Part shown: positions 40,317 through 52,500 of the stretch, piece after piece
Layout: each line of letters starts with the position of its first letter
Position numbering within the stretch: position 1 is the stretch's first letter
Source: Trissonchulus latispiculum
Taxonomy: Eukaryota; Nematoda; Enoplea; Enoplida; Ironidae
Direction of reading: 5' to 3'
Length of the DNA stretch: 64,000 bases
NCBI GenBank assembly: GCA_030248195.1
Contig: JASAND010007645.1
Location: 62,001 to 126,000 of the forward strand
Notes under the pieces: generated by a model
The model's input: only the letters and a program-made list of their open reading frames with translations
Database searches by the model: none
What the model was told of the DNA's origin: nothing
Program-made: the position numbers and the translations under genes

Positions 40317-41117
40317 TCCACTAAATCTTTAACTTCCAGTAATCAATTGCATTTACATGCACTAAATACAGCACCTTATAAAAGTCTTCCAAATACTGTT
40401 ACAATGTCAAGAATTAGGCTTCACCGTAAATAAAATGAACAGTTATCAAACCATCTTATCATCAGGTTGTGTTTATATATACAGCACTAATGCCGGCGAA
40501 CTGCAACTAATAGGAATTGTGTCACTGCAAAGGACGTCACTTGAACTAGCTTCTAGGTATAGTCCCATGACACCAAGTATATAGATATAAAACACAAAAA
40601 TTCACAGAAACTGTCTCAATATTAACAACTTAAATTATGTCCATACACTTTAAAATTTACTGCTAGCTAACAAACACTAAGGTATTTGACTAAACAATAT
40701 GACTAATATTTTGATAAATTCAGTGTCCTAAATTTCCTCCAGTGACACTGGGGACTAGGAAGCCAAGAGTAAATATGATAAAAAGTACGAAGTATAAAGT
40801 ATAAAAAGTAGAAACGTACGACACCGTGAGATGCTCGGCACATTAAGGCTAAATGTTGGTGGGATCACGGTACCCCTCCCGAAGATTTCGGCTGTGGTGT
40901 GCTGAGCATCTCACAGGACAATGACATTAGGAAGGAAGGGTTCAGTTTCGTATGTACTCTTCTTATCATTTATTCTGGATCTTGGTGAAGTTAAATTCCG
41001 CAAAACGAATCAAAGATTTCCAGGTAGTTAGCATCAGCCGGTACTTCACCTTGTGACAATTTAAATCCACAATTAAATGTATATATTATTTATGGTAAAC
41101 AAACTATATCTTTTTAC
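40317..41117. other. 5' flank of the minus-strand PPxY gene
   Basis: The region upstream of the start codon. No coding signal and no clear TATA box; probably the promoter and 5' UTR. Confidence 0.4.
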
Positions 41118-41121
41118 TTAA

Positions 41122-43149
41122 GGTGCTGGTTTCCTTTCGGGTATTTTTGACTCAAACGGCTTTAATCCTTTACGTAGTGTTGTTTCAGTAGCCCATTTTA
41201 GTTTCAGTTTCAGTTTCAGTTTCAGTTTCAGTCGACAGCCGAAGTTAATTTCAGTTTCAGTTTCAGTCAGATACCAAAAATAATTTCAGTTTCAGTTTCA
41301 GTTTCTGTCGTTATCCCAAAATTATTTCAGTTTTAGTTTCAGTTTCCATCGACGGTCCAAATTAATTTCAGTTTCAGTTTCAGTCAGTGACGCAAAATAG
41401 TTTCAGTTTCAGTCGGTGACGCCAAACAGTCTCTGTCTCAGTCCATGCTTTAGAATAGTTTCAGTTTTAGCGGATTTTCAGCCCAAACAGATAACTTTCA
41501 GTTTCTGCATATTTGGAATTTAAAAATGTTGAAGCTGAAGTTTTATTTTACAATATCAGCTTCTATGTCAGTTCCGGATCTGTGTAAGTTTTATCTAATC
41601 TAATCTAACAGTTTTATCTAATATATTCTACTTGCAACCCTTGGCTACACAATCATTTTTTGGAAATTTTCTCGACCGTTAAAACCTGCTCAGCCAAATC
41701 CAAAAAACATCCCTCGGCCCATATATATGTTCTTCACACCTTGGCACAAAAAGAACTTTTGGCCGATTCTTCAGTTTTGAGAAATCGGTGTTCAAAAAGT
41801 TTTGGTCTATATTCATCCTGTTAGATGTCAGCATGTCAAAAAATTTCTGCTATTTTTTGCTAATTTGGCCAGAAACGTAAGTCCATGTGAATGTTCAGAT
41901 AATAAGCTTAAAATCGATGTATAAAGCTCTTTTCAACTCCCAAAATTGGGTAGGAGATCTGATCCAACAAGTGGAGGATGTGGTTGCTAATTACGATAAG
42001 TTTTAAGCTTTTCTAATTTCTGTAAATGTTCTGACATGGACTAGGGGAAGTTTAGTGGTTTTACAGTGTTATAGGTCAGTCTACAACAATATTCGCTCAA
42101 AAACATGTTAACGATTAGCTATCGCTCAAAACCATCTATTCATTAACAAATCGGCAGCTTAGTCTGGAAGAATTAGCCTAGAATCAAATCATAACATTTC
42201 TACAGGGCAGTTTGCAGTATGTATTAATGGCTAGAAGTGGCAAAGATGTCAGTGTTATTTTCACTTGGGGATACTTTTCCAGAGATACTATGCATGTAAT
42301 TTGACTGATTTTCTTAGATCCGGACAGGCAGACTCGTGCAACAGCCCCGTAGCGACTGACAACTTGGATCATGCATGGCATCATACTAGGTCCTGGAGAT
42401 CAATCTGAGGGAAGTGCATCTAGTTTAGTAGTTTGTTTAATATAATTTCTCGAAAGGACCAAAAGGATTTATTGGAAATAGGAAGAAACTTTGAGTCTTG
42501 ATTGGGATCAGCAACGTGCATAGCGGGGTGAAAAAGGTCCTCCTGTGCTCGTTGCTGTATCTGAATCAGGAACCTAGCTCACAAACTTGCAGTCTTGAAT
42601 TAATTGTGGCTGGTCAGTTGAGGCTTCTGAAGACGAGACTGCATTCTGAACCAGCTTTTTATAATAAAATTCCGCATGTCAACAGCACTGGCAGATTTTC
42701 CCTACTATTCTATCTGAGTGCTCGGCCATCCCTTCCCACCATCCTTTATCACTTCTTCTTCTCTTTCGTCTGATTCCCTCATTTTTGACCCATACCCTCC
42801 GAGCGGGTCATAGACTTCCGCCATCTTAGTCACTATTGATAGGCGGGGGGCAATCGTTATCGGTGTCAACGATCTCGATTACCCTGAGTGTGACTGCGAC
42901 CTGCTTAGCGTTAAGCTAAGGGGTCAATAACCGCACGTCAGATCTGCTTGGGGGTCATGTTTTCTGTCCGTGACCTTCGTCTCTCCGCTTCTAGTCTGCC
43001 ATTCCGCGGACCGCGGAGAGCAGCACAGAACAGGTCTCTCCGAGTACCTAACAAGTGCTAGGCACCTCGATAAAAAACTCCCAAAATTGCGAAAGTTACA
43101 GCGTTTCAAAAATCACCACAAAAGCACTGCTCAAAAGGATACCACCACC
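41122..43149. mobile_element. 2-kb TTAA-flanked element (GGTGCTGGTTTCC / GGATACCACCACC ends)
   Basis: TTAA at 41118-41121 and 43150-43153. It contains a truncated (GAAACT)n element from 41176 to about 41530 and a LINE fragment at about 42780-43110, so it is itself a nest of insertions. The family segment of tttgagaaatcggtgttca type lies near 41780 in reverse orientation. Confidence 0.78.
42780..43110 (-). pseudogene. LINE ORF1-like fragment, copy of 25480-25780
   Basis: On the minus strand VTDRKHDPQADLTCGY parallels the KDRKLDPQAVLTYGYF stretch at 25740-25680. The flanking DNA matches at intervals (cttgggggtcatgttttct, ggcggggggca). It is not open over any useful length. Confidence 0.6.
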
Positions 43150-43153
43150 TTAA

Positions 43154-43890
43154 ATCCGTTATCTCGAATGAGTGTACTCTTCCATTTCCCTACCGATGAT
43201 CAATCACTGTTTTAGACTGATACTTAGCTTTGGACAAAATTCCTGAGACTAGAGATCTGAACTGAAGCAGTTACTTTGACTCGACAAAAAGGCTGTTAGT
43301 TTTTGATCACTGATCTTTGATTGCGACAAATAACTATGGAATAATGCCATGACGAACTTGGTGAACTCATGTCCGTGGTCGTTAACACAGCAGTTAGTTT
43401 TCGGATCAGTTTTTGACAGATGAGGTATGTGAATCACCAAAACTAAACCTGATCCTAACGACATTGAAGCCAAACTGGGAGCTTTCTATTCCCCTGGGGT
43501 TCTGTGTTTGCAGACTTGGCATCTCATTATCGCGGGCTTTATGTTTCCCCTCATATTGGGTCAAAAATAGGAATTATGTTATTAAGTTTTGGTCAATGAA
43601 TCAATTTTGGTCATGTTTTTCGCCATTCGGCCTCTGTCCGTATGAGTTCCGGCCGGCTAACGTCCTGACCGAAAAAGCATGGCCGGCCGCCGGCTGGGAT
43701 ACAAATGACCAATCAGACATGTCCAAAAATGACACATCAGCTACATATGGACTAACCCAAATCTAATATTTGCTCGTCGTGTTTTATGCTACAATGCTAG
43801 GTACTCGCTATTTTTCTGATATCATCCGAAAATAAATATCTTAGCAGTTACTATAACTGGGGTGCCATGAGTTTAGGCCGGTAACCGGCA
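43154..43890. other. No recognisable feature
   Basis: Mixed sequence with no homology to the repeats listed here, except a short ggccggccgccgg stretch at 43681 that also occurs at 2525, 39725 and 60560. Confidence 0.4.
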
Positions 43891-43899
43891 CGCCGGTTG

Positions 43900-44110
43900 G
43901 CGATATGTTATATAGCATGGGTGTGCTCAAAAATACTTGGTCGTTGGTTCTGCCTTCTATCCATGCGCAGCCGTTGGATTTATGTGCCAGACCCCCCGTA
44001 CACAAATACCAACATAATTAATTAAAAATCTGCTGGCTGCAAGACCCTAGCTCCAAGGTTGCCATTTGTCAATGTGATTTGGCACATGTGCTCCTATCTA
44101 CCTACCTACC
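43900..44110. repeat. Repeat shared with 20210-20410
   Basis: The order catgggtg, aaaatac, ccatgcgcagccgt, gacccc and ttgccatttg is conserved between the two places. Confidence 0.65.
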
Positions 44111-44125
44111 TTCTTTGTGGAGACA

Positions 44126-44332
44126 TCATGTTACTGATGATTTTAAATGACGGAAGGCAGCCGCACGAAAACCTTGAGGATTCCGTTTCGAGGCCACTGA
44201 GTGAGGCAGTGAGTTCCAGGAACGAGTTGTGCTAGGAATGAAGCTTTTCATATGGTGGCTGGTTCTTGGTTCTATCTGCAGAAAAATACTAGACGTCTCT
44301 ATCTTATCTGCATCTAAGGGATTACTCTTCAA
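44126..44332 (-). pseudogene. LINE reverse-transcriptase C-terminal tail (fragment)
   Basis: The minus strand encodes RTSHHMKSFIPSTTRSWNSL followed by PHSVASKRNP and FRAAAFRHL. The S-F-x-P-x-x-x-x-x-W-N-S-L-P motif is typical of the end of CR1/jockey-type LINE proteins; the LINE at 14050-15905 has the equivalent IIPIWNSL. Only this 3' piece is present. Confidence 0.85.
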
Positions 44333-44345
44333 AGCTGAAGTTTCG

Positions 44346-44506
44346 GTGTCACGGTGATAATTTTCCCCCTAGAAATTTTTACCCCCGGAAAAATTTCACC
44401 GGTGAAATTTTCCCCCCGGAAAAACATCACCGGGAAAATTCCCCCCCCCCCGCAAAAATTTCACCTGGGAAATTTTTCCGGGGGGAAAGTTTCACCGATT
44501 AGTTTT
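44346..44506. repeat. Inverted GGTGAAATTTTTCC-type low-complexity repeat
   Basis: Several direct and inverted copies of ggtgaaattttccccccgga alternate with C and G runs, forming a short fold-back region. Confidence 0.7.
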
Positions 44507-45246
44507 GGCTGATTTAGGACAGAAAATTTTCAATTTTTACCGTATTTTGTAAATGTTTTCTCGGTTAGTTTTTGCAGGACTGAATTTGACTTCCTCTAAA
44601 ACCATTAGTTGTGTGTAATAGTAGCTGCACGGATTGGGCACCTTTTACGATGCTCACGCGCACCTGGTTATCTACCTTTTGTTGATACACTGCTTGAACT
44701 CTTAAATAACTAGTAACTTAAATAGCTTACTAACTGAATGATTGAATTTTTAATATGAACAAATTTGTAGTACCCTTTGACCTGTACACATTTAAAGAAC
44801 ACACTAATAAGAATTATTATACCGCAGTAAAGTAAAAGTGCTGGAGAAATCAAAACATAAGCAGACATTAATAGCTATGATCCACAGTAGTGACATAAAA
44901 ACTTTAGAACTAACTACAATATCATCTTCTAAACATCGGATAAAGCTACTAAAAATGAAAACATGACTGTAAACAAAGATCAAAAAATGGACCACATAAA
45001 ACCATAAGCAAAGTAAGCTATAAAGTTTCACGCGCACGGATTAAAAACCGAAATACCAAATATTATACTAAACTAATGCAATACCAAACACTATACCAAA
45101 ATGAAAGCTGTGCCAAATACTATACCAAAATAAAAGCAATACGAATATTGCACCAAAAAAAGCCACATTTAACTCTATAAGAATACAAAAGCAATATTGA
45201 ACACTATACCAAAATAAATGCAATTAGGAAGTACAGCTCAACAAAA
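44507..45246. other. A/T-rich spacer with repeated ATACCAAA motifs
   Basis: Between 45050 and 45220, ataccaaa and its variants recur at 15 to 40-base intervals. No coding region. This lies directly beyond the Ginger1-like 3' end and may be part of that element. Confidence 0.45.
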
Positions 45247-46082
45247 TTATGCTGACGAACACGATGGACAAATAAATGCAACATGTTCTGCTGTTTCGAC
45301 CTGGCCTTCCATTTCTACACAATTAGCGCGATGGCAAGAGTCACACTTTCTGACATGGTGAATTTGAGCACTGTCATGGCTTTCTGCATTAAAACCAATA
45401 GACTGAAGTCCCAACAGCGTACCCTGAAGTCCGCCAGGTCCGGGAAATTCTTGCTGCAGCATAACTTGAGCAGCATTGATGTGATTGTCATTAAGCCAAC
45501 CACCATTTTCAACAATACCTTTATCACTCAGCCGAAGGATCACATCTCCATATTTCTTCCATGCAGAATCATTCTCCGTTTCATCCGTCTGAATGCATTT
45601 AGTATTTTTCGTCAAATCGATCACCTTCTCATCATCTATATTCTCGGCATCACTGACATCTAGCCCAAATTTCAGGATGGACTTGTCGATGACTAAATTT
45701 TTATCCTGAATTTGGTACACAGCGCTCTCCAGACGCTGAACGTATGGCTTCAACAAGATGCTACTGACAGCAGACTTCAAGCAGAGACCTTTCGAATTTT
45801 TCAGCTTAAAGCGATTTTTGGGCAAACATTCGGAAATTTGGTAAGGACCCAGCCAAGAGCACTTCATCTTCATACCCTTGACACTGGATTTTCTGGAGTT
45901 AAACAGTAAGACATTTTCACCAACACGAATTTTTCTATCCTTAGCTGCCCGTTTCTTGCCGTACTGAATTTTCTGCTTAAGTTGAGCTGCTTTAATGTTT
46001 TCCCGCACAAATTCATGAAGCTTGGCACGGTTTTGGGCGATCATATTCTGCCCAAAGTCGGTAGAGTCCAGTTCGCTATCAG
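45247..46082 (-). pseudogene. Ginger1-like GPY/F and Ulp1-like C-terminus
   Basis: After the frameshift the protein resumes with SELDSTDFGQNMIAQNRAKL and a basic stretch (KKRAAKDRKIRVGENVLLFN). Then follow the GPY/F module at WLGPYQI and an acidic linker. The segment DKGIVENGGWLNDNHINAAQ has the W-L-N-D signature at the start of C48 (Ulp1) protease folds. The end has a C-x2-C...C-x2-C set (KCDSCHRANC, ICPSC). Confidence 0.8.
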
Positions 46083-46271
46083 CAAATTTGGCCGACAGGG
46101 ACCACGCCCATACATAATTTCGAAAGGTTTCTCTCGCGATGATTCCTGACAAGACACTCGATAACTGTAAAGCGATTCCTGAAGATATTCTTCCCAATCT
46201 GACTGATCGTCTCGTTCAACCTGCTTCGATAGCATAGTTTGCAGAGTTTGGTTGAATCTTTCCACCAACCC

Positions 46272-46682
46272 CTAAGATCGAGGATGATAGGAGGAAGAAA
46301 CACGCTTCTCCACTTTGTTAATGTCGCAAAGCTCATTTAACAAAGTGTTCACAAATTCTCGGCCTTGATCCGGCGAAATTACCGATGGGAAGCCCTTATC
46401 AAGAAAAATCTTATACAAAGCCTTTGCGACCGTTATAGCCTTCTTGTCTGCCAAGAGGACCGCTTCAGGCCACTTGGAAAACAGGTCGACTTGGGTCAAA
46501 ACGTAAATAGAACCTTGGACACTCTTGGGCATGCTGAAGAAATCAATTCCAATGTGATACCGATACCACGCAGACTTTACCGGTAGCGGATGAAGCTCAG
46601 CCTGATTTTTGTCGAAACCAGCAGGATTGACCTTTTGACACTTTGGACAGCTTGCGATGTAGGCAGCGGCGTCGTTGAACAT
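46272..46682 (-). pseudogene. Ginger1-like integrase core, N-terminal segment
   Basis: This open segment holds CPKCQK, GIDFFSMPKSVQGSIYVLTQ and the second catalytic Asp in SPDQGREFVN, and ends at a TAG inside the expected E motif. The frame continues intact beyond the stop to about 46041 with LVERFNQTLQTML and REKPFEIMYGR, so the stop is a single disabling change. Confidence 0.85.
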
Positions 46683-47674
46683 GGTGGCCAGGTGTGTATT
46701 TCCGCAATTGCGTCGTATGTGCGGTTCCTTCCAAGATGCCCTCGATTGTCAGGAAATTCCTCCAAAATCTGAATCATCTGGGATCGCAGCAGTCTCCGTG
46801 GCCCTTGACAACTGCCAGCAAAGTCCCTAAAATTGCACAATGCCCTGCACACAATTGGAGGAGACAGATAGCACAAACTCCAGAAATTTGTGCAATAAAA
46901 GAATAGAAAATGAAACGAAAGAAACCAGGCAAAGTGAATCACACGAAATGCACGTTGTCTACAGTACTACAGGAATCAAAAGACAAGAGACCAGACAGTT
47001 GCCACACAACACAGAAGTAGACAACAACATCAATTCATTATATACTTACCGTCAACTACTCGATATCTGCTAGCTTTCGATCTTAATTTGCGCTTCAAGT
47101 CCTTTTGTTCCTTTAGAGACTTGCGCGCCCACTCCTGAGGGTATCTTCCAGTTGCATCATCGCTTCGTGTTATGTATTTCTTCAAGATTTCGGCTTCTCC
47201 ATCTTCCATTGCATCGGCAGGAGGCATTCAATAAGCGTCTTTTATTACAACGTTGGTTAGTTTTTCGCAGTCTAAGCGAAATCGTACGGAAACGACTGGC
47301 TTTTGACCGAGACGACTGCCCTAACGGGGTCTTGGTTACAGCTTCCACCAGCATTATTCTTCGCCTCGTCTTGTCTAAACTAAGTACTTCCATTTAATTG
47401 GGACTTCCATTAAGTCCAAAGACAACAAGCTGGTGGAATTCCCTTCCAGATAAATTGCCCGACCTGATTCTAAAACCAAATGAAATGCAGGATTTCCTGG
47501 ACTGACTGCCGCTGTTGTCTGACCTGGGTTGTCTGATCAAAAAAGTATATATCGTATTGTAAGCGACCAGATACCGGCAAGACTATCATTTATACTTTTA
47601 CTTTTTACTTTACTTTATGTATATATGCGAGATTTTCGCCGTCAGCGTATCAAGTAATTGTTTTTATAACCTAT

Positions 47675-48394
47675 TGTAGCGGGGCTAGTAAGTTTCGCTT
47701 AGGTACTAACACCGTTACCACGCCCTGACGTAGCGGACACGGAGACCGTGGCACAGATGGATAACTGACCGACTACAGGAGACGGTCGGGACAGCCTCGC
47801 CAGATAAATACGCAATAGACAATCCTGCCTTAAGGGCGAGATGACTCGTCCTCTCGCTCACTCAAAGTAAGACTACCTAGCAGGAGTTCAGTGAAACTAA
47901 ACCTAACAAAATACAGTTTAATAGAAAGGAAACAACAAGTTATTATTATAAAATAGTATAAATGGGTTGAACCCTGAAACAGACAACACGTATACAAAGT
48001 AACTTACAGTTACTGACAGGAGTCAGCCAACGCACCAGTAGCTCCGGGGGGAGAGCTACAAGGGAGAAATAAATTGGGGAGCAATGTAATTGGGGGAGAG
48101 AATAGCGTAAAATAATACAAGCGTTCGAGACAACAGAAATATACAAGATTGAAGGGGGGAGCGAGTGTTGGGTTGAACCCTCCCACGAGCGCCCCCTAGT
48201 GGATAGAATTTCCCCAATCACGTGGTTCCCAAGGGGGAACCCACCCAATCCCATACGTACACGTTGGGGGAGCTACGTGACTAGCCAAAGTTTCCCCAAC
48301 CATGATGATATTATATGAAACCAGACGGGTAGCTATGCTAGCTACAGCCGCCAGCAACGGAAAGGTTGACCGTGTGTCACCTTGATCCGTTACA
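47675..48394. mobile_element. Possible solo LTR (TGTAGCGG...CCGTTACA)
   Basis: It starts TGTAGCGGGGC and ends ATCCGTTACA, with the flank ctat repeated at 47671-47674 and 48395-48398. Length (720 bp), TG..CA ends and the TGTAGCGG start fit LTRs of Ty3/gypsy elements. There is no second copy in the window to confirm it. Confidence 0.5.
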
Positions 48395-48398
48395 CTAT

Positions 48399-49488
48399 TG
48401 AAAGCCATCACTACACACAGGTCTCTTTTGCATTGATTGTAACTTTACCAAATACCTATTTCCGGCAAAAGCTACATACGCACATGTCTTGCAATTACAA
48501 GACACAGCTTGTATGTTCAACAAAAGTTTCTGTTTCTAATTTTTATCAACTACAAAAGTTTCCTGTAGTTTCTATTCCAACTTTCACAAAGTTGTACTTA
48601 CGTCATATGTAGCTTAGATCAGTTTTGGGTACTTTGGTTCAGTTTGTTATCTATGTACTTTTATCATTATTAACAATCATATCACTGGTACTTTCCCCAT
48701 GACTAAACGCATAGGGTTCCTGCAGTTGTGTGATACATGTGTGTTGTGTGATGTGCTGCCTGTGTTCAACTTTGCTCGCATTGTGTGCGCTATCAAGCTT
48801 TCAGTCTCTTGGCTTTTGAACAGTTTGCAGTTTTTTGATTACCCATGTTGGCAATACTTTGGTTTGAATTTAAGTGCAAATTGATCATTTAAATAAAGGC
48901 CTAATAATCTAAGACATCCTTTCTCGAAGTTTGCAAACTGAGACTTATCGGATTATAACATCAGCGACCTGTGAACCAATGCGGGTCTACTCCAAGTCGG
49001 TTAAATGCACCAGAATTCCTATCTCCAGAATCTCTGACTAAATAGTTAATTGTGGCTAATTGTGCGTTCAACTCTGAATCCAATTGTCCGAGGTTAGAAT
49101 CCCTACTCATAAGGCTGTCTGTCACAAATCTCCTTTAGCAAGGGACTAATCGAATATCGGTCTCCGTGGGCTCTAGCCAACTCAGGTACATATCCATCCT
49201 TAAATTGGTCGGTAAATGAGTACAACTAATGTGGGAAGGTAACAGGAGTATATACCTACGGTATGGCGTAAAATCATGAAGGGCCGACCACCCCTGACAC
49301 TCCTGGCTCTACGTCCTGGAAGCAGGGACGGAGGTACTCTGCAGGGGTCACCTTTACCTTTTAAATAGCTTTAAATAGTGAAGCCACTGAAAAAACTAAA
49401 ATTATTAATGTTGCCTCTGTTAATGTTAATTTTTGGGTTTTTCCCAATTTATATTCGAAAGCTAATTTTTGTATTATTTTTCGTTTTA
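48399..49488. other. 5' flank of the plus-strand PPxY gene
   Basis: No open frame or repeat was assigned. A possible splice acceptor (cgttttag) at 49489 suggests an untranslated first exon somewhere here. Confidence 0.35.
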
Positions 49489-49516
49489 GTGAAATCTGAG
49501 AATTAACTGTGTCATC

Positions 49517-49548
49517 ATGTCAGATCCAGCAAACAACAGAATTCTTGC
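49517..49548 (+). CDS. PPxY gene (plus), exon 1
   Basis: ATG in the context gtcatcATG, ten codons plus two bases, donor gtaaga. Joins in phase to exon 2 to give ILAYSISG. Confidence 0.8.
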
Positions 49549-52500
49549 GTAAGAATTTTTCACTATAACTGCAAACCATTGTACAAGCCCACCCCTCCAG
49601 CCCAAACAAGGTATAAGCCCTACCGCCGCCCTGGACAAGGGATAAGGAGAAATGGTGAAGTGATAAGCAAACGTGGCGGGAAAAATTTAGTTTTTACACA
49701 ATATATAATTTTTAATAAGTTCTGGCTCCGAGGAATGTTTTTAGTTAAAGTTCTTCATATTTAGTGAAAATCGGTCAAAGGTTTGAAATTTTTTCTAAAA
49801 ATTGAAGATTTTGTTGGAAGGAAAAAAATTTCAATGAATTCTTTATGTACAAGCCCCCTCCAAAATGTTAGTTCAAGGTACAAGCCCCCTCTAAATTTTT
49901 TTGAGACAAGCCTTGCCTCAGGAGTCGACCCCGTCTTAAGGGGGGGGGTCACTTTGGTCAAAAATCGATAGTCACGGATTTCGCTCATTTTCACACATAA
50001 TATGCCCCCATATGTTCTCAAAAATAAGTTAGAATATTAGCGTTCGAAATCAAACTGTGACAGAGTTATTCAGGTTCAAAGCCGGAAAACTTGAAAATTC
50101 CGGTGATGAGCCCTGCAAGGTCAGTTAGAGACCGAACGCAATCGAGAACAGGGTTGACCGATACTCCAAATTAAAGCCTTTACTAAGGTAATATTTAAGT
50201 GCTGACGTGGCTCAAGGCCAGCTATCCAGGCGTTCATAATGCATGCTTGAGTGATGCACTGACCTAACCTTCTTGCAGGACTGCCCAGTATAACTTTAAC
50301 TCGTTGTATCTTGCACAGACAACATTTTAGACCCATGGTTCTATGAGAAAAGTTGCTCCTCGTTCCAATAGCTATCGATTGATACCCAATTTGTCTATAT
50401 TTGAAAAAATTTTAAAATTGACATTTTTCACCTATAAAGATCAAAGGTGCCGCCACAGCAGTCATGTTCAATATTGACGCATTTGTTTGGCCACATTATG
50501 TGACAGACATGGAAATATTAATTAATCTGCCAAGTTTGGTAATTTTTACTACATAATGAGTGAGAAATTATCAAAAGAATGTGAAAATTATGAGAAATGG
50601 CCATTTTTAGCAAAATTTGCTGTTTTTGTGGCAAGTTTTTTGAGCTTACTGTAAATGATAGAAACATGCGAGTACTTTCATAAGACTTGGTTTTATGCGT
50701 AGAGTGCAGCTATCTATTGGCCATTTCTGTAGCTTTTGCCAATCGTTCATGACAAGCAAAAGAGTACCGGTGGTCCTGTTTTTCATGGTCCAAAAATGGC
50801 CGATTTTCCAAAATTCTGACTTTAAAAATTCGCCAAAAATCCAATACTCAACAGAATCGCTTCAGAGGAGATAGCTGCACTCTACAATATGTCCTTAATT
50901 GTTCTAAAAAGGTTTCAGAGCTCTGACTCTTATACAGCGAAAAATTTTTCTGCCACAAACTTTTTAACCTAACTTTTTCATTTTCCTATGTTTAGCACAT
51001 GCCGAGGTCACCTTTGAGGGCCTGTACAGAACGATAGAAGCAATATTTCGCAAAACGCACTTGTCTTGTTTCGCGGACCCATGGGGACTACAAAATATGT
51101 GAAAATAAGCAAAATCGGAGATGGTCGAAAAATCGGCTAAAAAGTGACCCCCCCTTAAGTATGCTCCATGCAAACATTTCTGTGCCAATGTCTGCAAACT
51201 CTCGATATTACCGGTAGACAAAACCAAGAACCACGAAATAAAATAGCAAGAATCACTTTTCAGTGCCAATAGGCAGGACCTGAACCTCAGGTAGAAGCTA
51301 GGCAGGCACCAACTTTCAACTGTAACTAACTTCCCTGAAGTGCTTCCATGTACTGAACAACATAGGCTTCGCTTCTGGAGAGTTTTTGGCAACGAAAATT
51401 TTTAGCATATCTTTAAGTATAGGTTGTAGCACGGGCCAGCGTTCACTCAGTAATTTAGTAAGTAAGTAAGTAAGTTCACAAATACTTGTGGAACTCTGAG
51501 TGCAGTTCACGAGTGCGCTAATCGCTACCATTTGTACCACTGGCATACTGAGCTAACAACAGTGTATGTTTCGGAAAGCTGACTTAGTTTTTGGGAGCCA
51601 AGCTTTGTTTCTAATTTGAAGGAAGGAGTACTGGTGTTGACTATAATTTGGTATTATTTTAGATACAGTATTAGTGGCTTTGTTTTGGTTTTGGCCGGAT
51701 TAGGATTCACAATTGCAGCTGTGGCTGTTGGTGTGCACCAGGCCTATTCTTATTATGACTACTATGTATGTTAGTTTAACAGTTTTCCGTTGCAGAAATA
51801 GCACTGTTGTACTTTATAAATTAATGACCCGAAGGCAGGGAAAATGCTAGCGGCGTTGGTATCAGATACCTTTCATATTAAATGGATTAAATAAATAAAT
51901 TTCATAAAAAATTAACAGACTAAATTGTTTTAATATAAATGAATTTGTTTAGTAACAGAGAATTTACAATCAACAAATCTGATACATACTGTCTCAGATA
52001 ATGCTGCCAGGTTTTCCACTCCATTGATATATGAGATCGAGATTCCTGTATGAGCGATATAGGAATTTAATTGCCTTTTTCTTGAAAAATGTCCAAAACA
52101 TAGCTTGAATATGAATCATCTTAACCCCTGCAGCTTTCTTGCAAATTTTTAGTTGAGATGTTTGGAAAACGTCACCCAAGGCACCCACCAAAGAATGGAG
52201 GAACCAGTCAATCAGTCTAATCAGTCAAGACTACATGTACATTTAGGTACATTTACTATATCGTATTTAGGTCTATGACAGTGTACCATTTTGGGCCTTA
52301 CTGTGTGTTGGAATGGTTCTCAACATAACTGGATCCGTCTTGCTTAGAATAGCTAGAAGACTGAGACTGATTCGATTATTACGTGGCCGTCAAGTGATCA
52401 TTACTCATGCTCCTGTGGGAGTGCCTCCACAAGGCTATCCTGGGCAATCAACAACTTATGTATCCCCATCCGGAGCAATATACGGAGTTCCGCCTCCTGC

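Larger units (their letters stand above)
45247..47399 (-). pseudogene. Ginger1-like DNA transposase (integrase with GPY/F and Ulp1-like domain), decayed
   Basis: Read from 47399 downwards. An N-terminal region with LKRKLRSKASRYRVVDGKY may be followed by a small intron (donor gtaagt near 47050). Then comes GHLGRNRTYDAIAE with the H2C2 zinc finger (ASCPKCQK), and the integrase core with GIDFFSM (first D), VISPDQGREF (second D) and LVERFNQTL (E). After it come CSWLGPYQISECLPKNRFKL, a GPY/F module, and GGWLNDNHINAAQ, the start of a Ulp1-type cysteine protease domain. Ginger1 transposons combine these modules. Defects seen: a frameshift before MFNDAAAYIAS, an in-frame TAG between HPRS and GLVERF, and a frameshift near 46080. 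The catalytic half of the protease is not recognisable. Confidence 0.85.

Noticed and set aside
45283..45663. 126-codon plus-strand frame
   Set aside because: It is the antisense shadow of the Ginger1-like C-terminus on the minus strand.
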